The position numbers were made by a program, and so were the translations under genes. From Dicyema japonicum (taxonomy: Eukaryota > Dicyemida > Rhombozoa > Dicyemidae): 53,151 bases of DNA. The notes under the pieces were generated by a model. It was given only the letters and a program-made list of their open reading frames with translations, had not been told where the DNA came from and did no database searches. Location of the stretch: the NCBI GenBank assembly GCA_011109175.1, contig RDEW01000047.1:353743-406893 (forward strand). The letters are read 5' to 3'. This document shows positions 42,601 through 53,151 of the stretch, piece by piece (within the stretch, counting starts at the first letter, position 1; each line of letters opens with the position of its first letter).

Positions 42601-43469
42601 CTAACGTGAGTCTAAGGCAGAAGAACACGGGATGGCTCATTTATTGAAAGCATCTCAGGACTGAATTGGGCGAGGAAAGTCAACAAGAAAGTCTTATATG
42701 ATGTTTAATCCACTGGTTTTTGAGCCTTGAGATTACTGATTTTAGATAGAGATTATCTGAACATGTACTATGAATGAAAATGGATGCAAGGGTCTGCCAC
42801 GTTTCTGTGAACGTCCATTAGTCACATTTACTGCAGTACCTGATTCAACTTCGTCAAACTGAAACTAAGATGTGGAGAACGCCTCAACGACTCAAAAGAA
42901 GATTAAAACTATTATGGTTTTACTTATGTTCCTTTGATTCTGTGAACGTCCATTAGTCACATTTACTGCAGTACCTGATTCAACTTCGTCAAACTGAAAC
43001 TAAGATGTGGAGAACGCCTCAACGACTCAAAAGAAGATTAAAACTATTATGGTTTTACTTGTGTTCCTTTGATGACAATGTACACAAACTTCCCAAAACC
43101 ATGCTGCTGAGAGCAGATATTGAGAAAAATCTCTGCAGCTAACCACGTGATGGGAGTTTAGACGGTATTTGGTTATATCCTAACGAGAGAAACCACAGTC
43201 AGCAAATCGGTAGTTTTATATTTTTTCGACGGGGATAACGTTATTGAAAAAAATAAAAATGGGACATACAAAATGAGGTATTCTTTCTTCTTATAGTGGG
43301 TAGATTTGATGACGCTATCAGAGGGAAGGAAGAGAAATTTTCAACCAATTAGCCACATAGCACCGCATAACACCCCGCGACTTGCACAACCATAGAAACC
43401 AGATACATTTTAATTAACCTTTAACCTCTTTCAGTTGATAAATAATTAACCGCTGAAAACAGCTGTATT
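42601..43469. other. Repeat-derived spacer with a 135-bp tandem duplication
   Basis: Bases from 42803 recur from 42938 almost perfectly, without an N. Bases 43290-43390 ('gatgacgctatcagagggaa', 'ttttcaaccaattagccaca') resemble 1620-1740 and 52420-52510, a short dispersed repeat. No coding capacity was recognised. Confidence 0.5.
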
Positions 43470-43730
43470 GATGTAATATTCTGGATCCCGATATTGTGCT
43501 CTGTTCATCTACAGGAATAATAACAGCGCTTTCAAGAAAGTCCTAGAGCTCTGCGTGTGCAGGACACACTTTTTTAGAGTTAAGATAGTTATGCTAACAA
43601 ATCGTTGTAAATAACCACGTTATTAACTTTCTGCTTATGGTCACGTGTAAGTATCAGTAGATAATCTGGTTCCGCAGTACGGTATTTACTGATGAAAACG
43701 CCTCTAGCCAGGCTAGGAAGCACCATAGAT
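43470..43730 (-). repeat. Family E interspersed repeat, inverted copy
   Basis: On the minus strand it carries the same blocks as 20130-20345: 'ccgcagt' near 43670, the ttaactctaaaa stretch, 'tgtcctgcac' and GAAAGCGCTGTTATTATTCC. Divergence is higher than between the other copies. There is no ORF. Confidence 0.5.
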
Positions 43731-43875
43731 GCATGGAACCTCCATCTTGAATGAACGGGAAGTATCTGAATTTGTCCGACACTCGAATAAAAATGAAAAA
43801 TTCAATTAACTGGAATCAAGTAACAAAATTTTTATAACAAAACTCACTGAAACGTTTTATAAACGGAAAACTAAA

Positions 43876-44929
43876 TCATAAATGCCACAGCTGTACAGTC
43901 TTGTCGGGTTCAAGAGACCCTGAAGCAATGATGGGAACATTAGGATGACAATCAACAGACATCACGACTGAGTTTCCGCAAGTAACACGGTCTCGTAACT
44001 TGCGAGTCCCCAAATCCCACACATAGAACGCTCCATCCTCCGAAGCACTGTACAGAGATTGTTCCGTAGTTGATTGGAACGGTTCAAACACAACCGACAA
44101 GCAAAATCGTTTGTTCACGTGTCCGTCAAAAATAGCCACAACCTTGGAATCTCTGAGATCCCACAATTTCAGTCGAGAATCCATGGTAGCGGAAAGAACA
44201 TACCTTCCATTTGGTGAAAAAATAGCCGCGGAAACCGGAGGATTATCTCCGTGAAGAAGGCTTCTAAGACATTGGCCAGAATTTGTGTCCCAAATACGAC
44301 AGAGACCATCCAGACTGCTTGACAACAAAAGGGATCCATCTCGTATAAATTTTACGGAGGAAACAGGATCTGAATGAGCTGGTAGAGTTCGAAAACTTCG
44401 TCCACTTTTGATGTCCCAAACTATAACAGACTCATCGAAGGATCCTGAGCAGATAAGATTGCATTGGGGATTCGTCGAACAGCAAAAAACAAAGCTTGAG
44501 TGTCCTCGTAAAGTCTTCAAACATTTTCCACTTTGAAAATCCCATATTTTAAGAGTTTTGTCGTCAGAAGCAGTAATAACGTATTTGCTGTCCAATGTCC
44601 AGCATAAATCAGAAAGTCCCAGTTTATGTCCACCAAAGGATTTTTCAAATTTTCCATCAAATGCGTTATATACTCTAAGTATGCTGTCTGCACAGCAGAC
44701 CCCAATCCACCTTCCACAAGGACTGAATAAAACACGTGACACAGACTTTGAAATCCCAGCAAGTACCAAAGGATTTTTCAAATTTTCCATCAAATGCGTT
44801 ATATACTCTAAGTATGCTGTCTGCACAGCAGACCCCAATCCACCTTCCACAAGGACTGAATAAAACACGTGACACAGACTTTGAAATCCCAGCAAGTGAA
44901 TATTTCGATTCATAAACAAGATTCCCCAT
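43876..44929 (-). CDS. WDR5: WD-repeat protein WDR5
   Basis: WDR5 is the seven-bladed propeller core of MLL/SET1 H3K4 methyltransferase complexes and also binds other arginine-containing partners. The product begins MGNLVYESKYSLAGISKSV (ATG at 44927-44929). Blades read VLFSPCGRWIGV, YNAFDGKFEKSFGGHKLGLS, SDDKTLKIWDFQSGKCLKTL, SGSFDESVIVWDIKSGRSFR, 'TLPAHSDPVSSVKF', SSSLDGLCRIWDTNSGQCLR, DNPPVSAAIFSPNGRYVLSA and EPDKTVQLWHL. Length and blade order are those of animal WDR5. Bases 44633-44765 are repeated as 44766-44898. The 133-base shift breaks the frame and doubles the first blade, which is almost certainly an assembly error. With one copy removed the gene is a single intronless reading frame. 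Confidence 0.95.
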
Positions 44930-45289
44930 TATAACTGATATTGCGCAATCTACATTGAACAAATGAATATTAAAAATTAAAATCAAAAATTAAATATATT
45001 ATTTTATAAAAAAATTCATTTTTAATTTAATTATCAGAGGCCACAATAATTATGCAAGTGGACTGGTTTTTGACCAATTTAATACTAGGAAACCCCTTGA
45101 AAGAAACTACATTCGAGAGAATTTGACATATAAGATTCCAGGCAAGCAAGTGTCGACTCATCCACTAAAATGTACTAAAACAGTTCTCTTTTTGCTAATT
45201 TTCAGCAACCTACATTTTCTAATGCACCTTTCAGTGTTCTTAGTTCGAATAATCTAAACAAGTCAAACGACCCCCTTTCAGCAGCCATG

Positions 45290-48225
45290 CATTCCAACAA
45301 TATAAAAACCCATAAAAATTGCAGCGTCTTCTTATTATGGATTTTTAGTTTATAACTGAGTTGGAAAGGGCTGTCACCATTAAGGACCCCGAATGGATTC
45401 GCCAGAAAGCCTCTCTCCTCTCCCAGTACCTTAAAAATGACAAATCCCACCAGTTTGTTGATGATTATTTCGATTTGGAGATGACGTTGCCTGGTCTAGT
45501 TTACATTTATTGAAGGAATTAACTGCATTAGGGAAAAATTCACCGACCAGTTTTTTGTCTTCAAAAACCCGCCAACAGTTTTTGAAAAAACTAAAAATTA
45601 GGAGATTATCCCCACGAAGTTTACTTTTGAGACATTATCGGACTGCATAAAGTATTTATACGCCGTTGAGAACAACATCCTGTATTTCTGGAACGAAAAC
45701 GACAGACTTTCTTCCTTAAACACATTAATCGATGTAAACACGTGGTTTGACACAAAGACGCTCAATATCCTCGAAAATATCTGGGATAATGATTTGTTCG
45801 CACTTCTAATGGTGATTTAGATCGAAGTCTTTGAGGTTTTTTCCTCCCTCGTATATAAACGAATGCTGGAATTACAGAAGGAGAACAAGAACGCGGACAA
45901 ACTCAGCTCCTTATTCACATCAGGTATTTCAAGGGATAATTTCAGATTTTGATAAATCAGCTTATTTGGAGTCCAATTTGTTCGAAATTGGCTGGAATTG
46001 GATTTACAAGGTTGAGTCCATCATCTCTCCCTTCCAGCGGATTCTAGTTAAGCTGGTGATCTTCAAATGCTATCAAAGTATCGTCACTAACTAGTTTTTC
46101 CTCCGTTTTACCTAGTTACACCACCCAGACGTTCGATTCACTGATGAGATCTATTAGAGGCGTCTCCAATCCAGTTTTGGCTCTTTATGTAAGGTACTAC
46201 GCCTCCCGAGTCATCCATCTTTATTTCCCCGAGGAGAAGGATCACTTCGTTGTGGCATTGGAAGACTTTGAGCGAGAATACGTGGAATTGGTACTTTTTC
46301 TTCAAAATTGAAGAAATTCCACGATAAACTGTTTCCCTACTCAAAAGTGGCTCCTGCCATCTGCTGGATCATATATACCCTTTTTGATAACTCATCCCTC
46401 CCCTTCTGTCGTCACCACTTTGCTAAACTCATGGAGTACAAATCATGGTGGAGATTTTCATTACTTTAGCCCTCTATTTTTGTGTTCTCTCATTAGATTC
46501 ACCCCCGACATTGTTTTAATGGACTACATACTCCGCATTTTTGACATGATCAGTGAAATGGAGGATTATGGCACCACCAAGGTTGTAACGTGGAGACTAG
46601 CTTAGTATATTGGATGCATCCACGTGGGACGTCTTTTGAATCGACAAACTAACCAGCAGAATTATATGATGTACCTAAAGAAGGCCTGGAACATTATTGA
46701 TTCCATAGCTTCCAAGATTGTACCATTTTCCGTGATTTCTAGGAATATTTGTCTGTTGTTGTCGTCTGGGGTGAATTTGTGGCACGTTTTTTCCAAGTTT
46801 TTTCAATTTTTTATTTAAGACTAAACAAATTGACTCCATGATTGCTGCCGTGGCGGACAGATTCTACGGAGATGACTCGTCTGGAACCCTCTATCAGCAA
46901 AAGTTGTTCATGTTCCTAAAAAATATTGCCACATATACTTCGAATGTTATCGCCTGCTTCAATTTGGTACAATGTAGCATTTTACCGCAGACAAGCTTCC
47001 GTATTGTGCTACAACTAATAACGGATTCCGCCAATGAGCTGGACATTTGCGCGACAATCCTTTCTAGAGTTATGGAAGATGAGCAAATGATGACTGATAG
47101 AAGCTTGATTGATGCTGTCCTTGAAATTATCGGCATTATTAACGAGAATGATCGGTTTTGTCGCTTAAATACGTAGATGTGACTCCAGTTTGCCTCCTGG
47201 AACCGTTATTGAGAAGGACTTTACTAAATTTGTTGAATCAGTCTCATTTGGAGATGACTTTGAGCAACAACTTCAGTTTTACTGCGATGTTCGTGCACGT
47301 GCTTTCAAGTTTCCCAGCATTATAATCCGTGTTATCCACGTTTGAGTCATTTTAAGTTTCAAGTACACAGTTAGACTTATTACTCACGTGTTCTTTCTCA
47401 GACATGACGACAGGACCTCAGAATTCATGCGAGTTGAATTTGACTGATTTAAATAGTCATGTTCAGCTTTTTTGCTCATCACGATTCCCTCAATAAAGGA
47501 CGTGTTTGAGAGACTAAGAATTTCTCCTTTATGTCTGCACGTGGCCTTCACTACCCGTTGCGTAGGACAGGGACATGCCATTATGGACTTGATGCTGAAG
47601 GATTTCGCTATATTTTTCAAAGACTATAAGGAGTTGCTGGAAAATGGAGATGACTGTGTGGCTGCATTTTTGTCGTCGGTTGTGCTGATTCCTGTTTATT
47701 TTGGTTGATAACCTTAAGGATGACCCGTTTGGAGAGATGAATCACTATTTTACTGAATTTTTAGACTTGATTATCGATAGTTACATTTCCTCGTCGTTAA
47801 AATCCAAATATTTGACGTGGGGAGTCGTAACCGTAAGTGCTATGTGCCAGAAGAGCTATGTGATTAACCTCCATGGGGGTTTATCTTATTAATTCCAAGT
47901 AGTGTCAGCTAATGACTTGCTGTATGGGGGAGATCCAAGATTTCGGAAGTTACTACATTCATTTGGAGTCAAGTTAATCTCAGAACTTAGCAAATTATTT
48001 TCAGGATGTCTAGATTATGAAAGGATGGTTGGTCATTTATATATTGAGATTTCTTGCGATCGTTGGAGCGAGGAATATTTATGGACTGTTGTATGTTGTA
48101 GTGATCTTACAAACAGTGAAATTGTTGATTTCTTCCATAATAGCTGTTTTGTGCACGTGCCTCGTCAGAATGGGCTGAAATGGTTCTCTGTAATGTTTTG
48201 GTTTATTATAGACAAATTTGAATGA
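45290..48225 (+). CDS. VPS35L: Retriever complex subunit VPS35L (C16orf62)
   Basis: VPS35L is the scaffold of Retriever, which with VPS26C, VPS29 and the CCC complex recycles integrins and other SNX17 cargo from endosomes. The exons read: IEVFEVFSSLVYKRMLEL; a WNWIYKVESI region; LMRSIRGVSNPVLALYVRYY; FTPDIVLMDYILRIFDMISE; YLKKAWNIIDSI; EYLSVVVVWGEFVARFFQ; FEQQLQFYCDVRARAFKFPS; 'SEFMRSCSAFLLITIPSI'; and SANDLLYGGDPRFRKLLHSF near the end. All align in order to the animal protein. Introns are tiny: 46720-46742 (23), 46797-46819 (23) and 47433-47456 (24). The 5' end is uncertain. 45290-45800 is open between short introns and reads LERAVTIKDPEWIRQKASLL, but I could not align it. The last 60 residues diverge from the vertebrate C-terminus. 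Confidence 0.88.
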
Positions 48226-49090
48226 TAATGGGGATTCGTATCAGTCGAGGCAAAATAATATTTTTATGACTAAAATTTAACCATTTATTAATTTAATTTT
48301 TGAATTTAATTACAATTTATAAATTTTTACTTATTAGGGACCATTTACACCGGGAGTCGAAGATTCTTGGTAATCATCTTGAAATTCAGAGTTTAAGATA
48401 TCTCCAACAATCATTTGACCCTAACCACTTAACCTTTCCATTAATAGAATCCAGTAACCGCAGTAACATTTTTGGACCCGCACTGACCTCAAAGGAACAC
48501 TCCAAAAAATCCACCCTCTGACTGAAAGTCTGTGTTTTATTTTTTTTGAAGCTTTAAAAAATAGTTTGAAATATTCTCCCCATGTGATGTGGAACATTAT
48601 ATAACTTTAACACAAATCGTTTGATTTAGTTAATATAATTTACATCGTTGCCTTTCACGGTGGAAACAGAAATAACTGGAGGAGCCACTGAGTTTCACAG
48701 AATGAGTTTAGTCGGACTTCCCAGTATCTTGAGGAAAAACAGTTACTTCCTGCTTATACCTTCAGTTATCTCGACAACAATAGTGCAGAACTTGATCCAT
48801 TCCGGAGCCTTCGTTCACAAGAATTAGAACTTTCTGTTTATTAATTCCATTTTTTGAAACCACACGTTAAAAATATCGAAATTCTTTCAAGCACTTGAAT
48901 TTACTACCCAAAACAGACATAATTTACCGCCATAATCTTCATTTTTTTTGAAATTTAAATTTCCATTACCAGAAGCATCAATGTTTGCTAACACTCCAAA
49001 GCTAACGTAGTGTTTGGAAAGATAAGAGTTGCTTATGTTTTAAGAAAGAATAAAATACTTTATATTTAAAAAATACAAAAATGATAAATT
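48226..49090. other. Spacer, with a possible unplaced exon pair
   Basis: 48334-48521 could be two exons, GPFTPGVEDS and LRYLQQSFDPNHLTF...KKSTL, joined by a 22-base GT-AG intron in frame. The size fits the local intron rule, but the protein is not recognised and may not be real. The remainder is AT-rich with nothing identifiable. Confidence 0.3.
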
Positions 49091-50439
49091 TCATTGATAA
49101 TAATCGTTTTTGAAGAGCCATTTTGATAGATATTTTTCAATCCACTTAAAGTCGGGTCTCTGACTAGGATATTCGAGCCAACAATTGAGCATTATATCCC
49201 GATACCATTGATAGGGTACATTGACTGGAATCTCACTAGGAATCGTCAGTCTTTTCCCTTGTTTAAGGAAATAGAACATCTCCGCCTTCTGCATCCCTGC
49301 AAAAAATCAATTTGAATCAACCTTTATAGGGGCACTCGCCAAAAGTCACAATTTCCCAAAATAGGACGCCAAATGACCAGACGTCTGATTTTGTGGTAAA
49401 AATCGATTTTTCCAAAGCCTCAATCGCTGTCCACCTGATTGGAAACTTCGAATCTTCCATTAATGCGGACAAAAAACCGTGATTATTGAAGAAATCATAA
49501 TCGATTTTCTTAGTCAATCCAAAGTCCGCGATTTTGCACACAAAATTTTCATTTACCAAGACATTTTCCGCACGCAAGTCTCTGTGGACTAAATTTTTGC
49601 TTGAAATAAAGTTCATTCCAGCGCATATCTAATTTTTTACAGAAAACCACTTGCAATGCAATTCTGGCTATGGTATTTTCATTTATATTTTTTCCATGGT
49701 CTTTTCTGAGGACTTTCTTGAGACTTCCTTTTCTCATATACTCCATCACCAGGATAAGTGAATCTTGGTAGATGGAGAGACCTAGTAGTTTGACCAGATT
49801 GATGTGGTTGAATTTTTGCATCATTTTGGCTTCTTCGATGACAGAGTTCTTATCGTATTTTTTGACTTTTTTCAAAGCCACGAAGGTATCGTTCCACAAG
49901 GCAGAATATTAAAGAATAGTACCTCGATACACGACTCCAAAGTTTCCGCTGGCGATTTCAACTGGATTATTTAATTCTTTGTATGGAATTATCAATTTTT
50001 TAGAATTCGGAACTAAATCACTGACGAGGGGATCAGTCAGTCTGCAGCCTAGGGAGTCGTTGACTATTTACACTAAAACACCGAACCTTTGTAATATTTT
50101 ATTAGTTCAGAGAATGAAATAAATCTCTTAAGTTTGATAGCGCAGACCTTTCTGCTTTTTATTTCAATTTTAAAATGCTTAACATCAGATTCACTGATTA
50201 ACACAGAAAGAGCAAAGTTGCCGTCTTTTCCTAAACTTTTGACTCTCAACCTGAGGACGGCCTGATCACAAAAATTCCGGATTTAAAATGTGAGAAATAC
50301 ATTCGGATTTCGGCCTCCATTCGGTCAATTCTCTGAAAGTAGGCAGCGGGAATTTTCATTTTGTCTAAATTCACAACATTCGTGTACACTTTGTCACACA
50401 AACCACTTTATTTTCATTTTTAGAGAATTTAGATCCCAT
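49091..50439 (-). CDS. Src-like cytoplasmic tyrosine kinase, SH2-kinase without SH3
   Basis: The start [12 protein letters not shown] (ATG at 50437-50439) is a typical N-myristoylation and basic Src-family head. The next readable exon, [16 protein letters not shown], already matches the beginning of an SH2 domain. The SH2 then reads GIFVIRPSS (phosphotyrosine-binding Arg kept), [15 protein letters not shown] and [11 protein letters not shown], and CRLTDPL links to the kinase. The kinase has [48 protein letters not shown] (the Src-type HRDLRA-N), [19 protein letters not shown] (Ile in place of the APE Pro), [13 protein letters not shown] and a short end KNDYYQ. Introns: 50231-50250 (20), 49629-49650 (22) and 49297-49321 (25). 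The intron between the head and the SH2, in the region of 50380-50410, is not resolved, so a missed exon is possible. Confidence 0.9.
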
Positions 50440-50744
50440 CGGCTATCCTGAAATCTCGGCTGAGCTGGAAAATAAATCATAATTTGCGTAAATGAATTTG
50501 TGGTTATTATTAGTTTGATTATTTCGGATGATTTACCGAGGTTCAGGATCTAAATATTTTTGTAATTGAGACCCCAATTTTATGTGATAAGCTTAAATTT
50601 CCCCCGTGAGACACGTGGGTATTACTTTATTCGTTATTTTATCATCGTACTCTTTTAGTAACGTGATTATCGGATGATATTTTCCTAGATTTAGCTACAA
50701 ATTATGCAGAAGATAACTACGATGATATGCCACATGTAGTTGCA
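50440..50744. other. Upstream flank of the Src-like gene
   Basis: AT-rich. A 'ttattttccag' acceptor-like site sits 20-30 bases before the ATG and could allow a 5' untranslated exon or leader splicing. No coding exon with SH3 character is visible on the minus strand here. Confidence 0.35.
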
Positions 50745-51720
50745 AATTTTCCAATCTGGTGAATGTCCTACTTTGTGTCCACTTGTGTCGTATTGGCTTA
50801 CCAGTGGAAATAATAGCCCGAAATCGGAGGGCATGTATTATTCGCTTCTGGACAAGAACTTGTTTTTGATACCAATGATTCAGTTTGTAGTCATTGTAAG
50901 AAGGGTAAGAAATCAGTGGATCAGTTGGCTACACGTTGTAGCAGAATGCTCAATAGGACTATGTGAAGAGACATAACGAAGTTGTTAGGTGCATTCATCT
51001 GCATTTATGTAGATTTATGACATCAAGAAATCTAAAGTCTTAAAACACACTCAGTTCGATCAATTGTTACTACGCAGAAGGTGGAAATCCCAGAGTACAC
51101 TTCCATCATGACTGACACTAAAGTGCAGCACAATAAACCAGATATTTTGAAAAAATGAGATTGAAACTCATGACTGACACTAAAGTGGAGTAAAATGAAA
51201 AATGAGATTGTGATTATACAAGTGGGAATCACCTCACAAGAAGCACTCAAGCATACAGAGGTGGAAAGCTATACAAGACTTGCTCGTTGGAGAATCAAGC
51301 ATTCTATATGATGCTTTTGTGAGAATTATCCCTGTGTTTTTGACATGGGACGAGATTATTTCTACGTGCTACAGAAATCATTTGAAAGCTTTGTCGATTG
51401 ATGTGCCAATAGAACCTATATTCAATCAGTTGTGTTAAAAAAAACATTAGAAAGTATGATTGTCAAGTGTGGAGTCAAGATGCCATTTAAGGAACTCATT
51501 TACAAGCGGGAAACTAATTACATCTGTGAAGCGACGAACTTGCCATTCGATGAGGAAATGGAAACTTCGCGTCCACTTGTCCCATATCGGCTCTTGGATA
51601 TAACAAAATAGTGGGGCTCAAAGAATCGTTATTTCCAAGCACCATCAAATTGGGACTCACGTGTCTACAGTGTAGAAATAGTCAATTTCAAGGTGGAAGA
51701 GGAGTTCGAGACTCTTTGAC
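50745..51720 (+). mobile_element. Family C element remnant (REL-endonuclease region)
   Basis: A degraded relative of 41106-42051: CPTLCPL..., 'VDQLATRCSRMLNR' (spanning about 50915-50960), 'KHNEV'-like and AQHNKPDI traces, VGITSQEALKHTEVE near 51220-51260, 'PVFLTWDEIISTCY' near 51330 and KKTLESMI near 51440. Stops and shifts are frequent. A 60-base stretch containing 'catgactgacactaaagtg' occurs twice (51098 and 51168). It ends near 51720. Confidence 0.7.
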
Positions 51721-53151
51721 AGTCTTGGATCTTTAGGAACGACATGTTTTGATGAAATCACGTGGCCCATCGACCATATTCGTTGTAATAAGATTTATTT
51801 TGTTTTTATTTTTTTTGGCTTTCTCTGAGTCTCCTTTGACGTTGATATCGTTATAATGAGTCGAAGATGTACTCGATGTGACTTAAGTATTTGAAATGAT
51901 GGTTAATTATAGTTTTTTTGAACTCAACGTGAGAGTCTTAGATCCCTAGGAGCGACCTTTCTTGGCGACGCATTCCCTAATGTAGCCATGTTAGTGAAAT
52001 TAAAACTCGCAGAATCAACAGTTAAAAGAAATGAAAGTATTCCAAAGACTCANGTGACTTAAATATTCGAAATGATGGTTAATTATAGTTTTTTTGAACT
52101 CAACGTGAGAGTCTTAGATCCCTAGGAGCGACTTTTCTTGGCGACGCATTCGCTAATGTAGCCATGTTAGTGAAATTAAAACTCACAGAACCAACAGTTA
52201 AAAGAAATGAAAGTATTCCAAAGACTCAGGGTAAAACCAAACTAATTAATCCTGTGATCCTGAAGCCTTCTAGTAGAACTCTCATCCAAGTAATGTGATC
52301 TAGAGGATATTGTCCAGGAAGTTGAGGTCGATGACAGAACTTGTCATCAGAAAGCGAAATTTTCTCCCGGTGGAATGAATAGTTGGATGTTTTTGAATGC
52401 CAGGCAGGCATTAGCCGTCTCCTGAGTAGGTTGGCTCTGATGACGCTACCAGAAGGTAGGAAGAAAAATTTTCAATCAAGTAGCCTTATAGCAGCAGCAT
52501 CAACTGCCAGAAGAGATTAGGTAAATGTGATAGTTAGTAACAACCACTGAATTTTTTAGTGACTTTTGCAATCCAAGTCTTTGCAAAGTGCATTGCTGAG
52601 CAGAAAAGACTCATTTTTTGTAAGGGAACATTTAGGAACTAACAACCACTGAATTTTTTAGTGACTTTTGCAATCCAAGTCCTTGCAAAGTGCATTGCTG
52701 AGCAGAAAAGACTCATTTTTTGTAAGGGAACATTTAGGAACCGATGGATTTCTAGTAGTTTAAGTTAACAATCTGAGAGATTTTATCATGATATCGACTT
52801 TAATGTGGAATATTGTTATTTTATCAGCAGAAAGTGCTTAATAATGGAAGGGAGAGTCTAGAGTGACATGATGGTTCCTCTATAGCAGTAGTCTTACGAT
52901 CATGAAAGATAACTTGATTCGTCATGAGTCCTGACAAAATTATAATCATCCTAAGACTGTAAGTTGATAGCATGTAATCGTTTATTTTTGATTTTTCTAT
53001 AATCACAGAATAAATTACCGACGTTTCAGAGCATGCTTGCTGAGCACAGATATGGAGTAAATATTTCGAGAAAGCAATTCATATAAGCATCCAACCACCT
53101 GGTAAAGCTGGCGTCTCAGTTTGGTAATGATGAGTTCATGTCATAACCAAT
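51721..53151. repeat. Repeat-rich terminal region with two direct duplications
   Basis: About 51874-52050 recurs after the single N at 52053 (to about 52230). Bases 52539-52640 recur at 52641-52742 without an N. 52238-52262 resembles a retroelement 3' end (aaactaattaatcctgtgat), and 52420-52510 matches the dispersed repeat seen at 1620-1740 and 43290-43390. No host gene is recognisable to the end of the window. Confidence 0.5.

Noticed and set aside
44558-44863. 101-codon plus-strand frame with an internal repeat
   Set aside because: Antisense to WDR5. The internal repeat is just the 133-base duplication.
45202-45450. 82-codon minus-strand frame
   Set aside because: It overlaps the presumed 5' exons of VPS35L on the other strand and has no family similarity.
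1-53151. tRNA, rRNA or snRNA genes
   Set aside because: Scanning by eye I found no convincing cloverleaf, A/B-box pair, rRNA core or U-snRNA Sm-site context. A covariance-model scan could still find one.

Overview
The window is nuclear DNA from a small-genome animal, most likely a dicyemid mesozoan or another lineage with extremely short introns. It carries a Src-type tyrosine kinase, which is a metazoan-style gene. Nearly every host gene that can be read is cut by GT-AG introns of only 20-26 bases, mostly 22-24. I placed more than twenty of these by matching reading frames to conserved families. Stop codons are used in the standard way, and the non-coding DNA looks very AT-rich.

Host genes, left to right: the P5A ATPase ATP13A1 (-), divergent from a possible Lines-like gene (+); a small unrecognised gene (-); adenylosuccinate lyase ADSL (-); an unrecognised small gene (+); the 9-1-1 clamp subunit HUS1 (-); the splicing/EJC factor RNPS1 (-); the cobalamin adenosyltransferase MMAB (-); WDR5 (-); the Retriever subunit VPS35L (+); and a Src-like kinase with SH2 and kinase domains but no visible SH3 (-). 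They are housekeeping or signalling genes with no operon-like logic. MMAB and HUS1 are hard to see as ORFs because tiny introns shred them.

The rest is mostly broken transposons. Family A is an AP-endonuclease, CR1/Jockey-like non-LTR element, with at least eight copies at 7990-10292, 12796-15600, 21345-24095, 24096-25152, 28170-29060, 33090-33840, 35259-36028 and 38276-39300. Three 5' ends carry a 2A-like ribosome-skipping motif just before the endonuclease. Family B is an RTE/L1-like APE element (17180-18930, 36826-38275 and pieces). Family C is a Dong/R4/NeSL-like element with a restriction-like endonuclease (30600-31560, 40797-42060, 50745-51720, and a scrap at 25283). There is also one decayed pogo/Tigger transposase, a TIR-bearing MITE-like element, a roughly 33-36-bp minisatellite interrupted by retroelements, and several families of 3'-end repeats. 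Many elements end in the same kind of 3' hairpin followed by a TTAATAA-type tail.

An important caution is assembly quality. Ten single-N junctions and one 149-N gap are flanked by near-identical direct duplications, mostly about 100-170 bp. Similar duplications without N occur inside WDR5 and the transposase. These look like unmerged contig ends and should not be read as biology.
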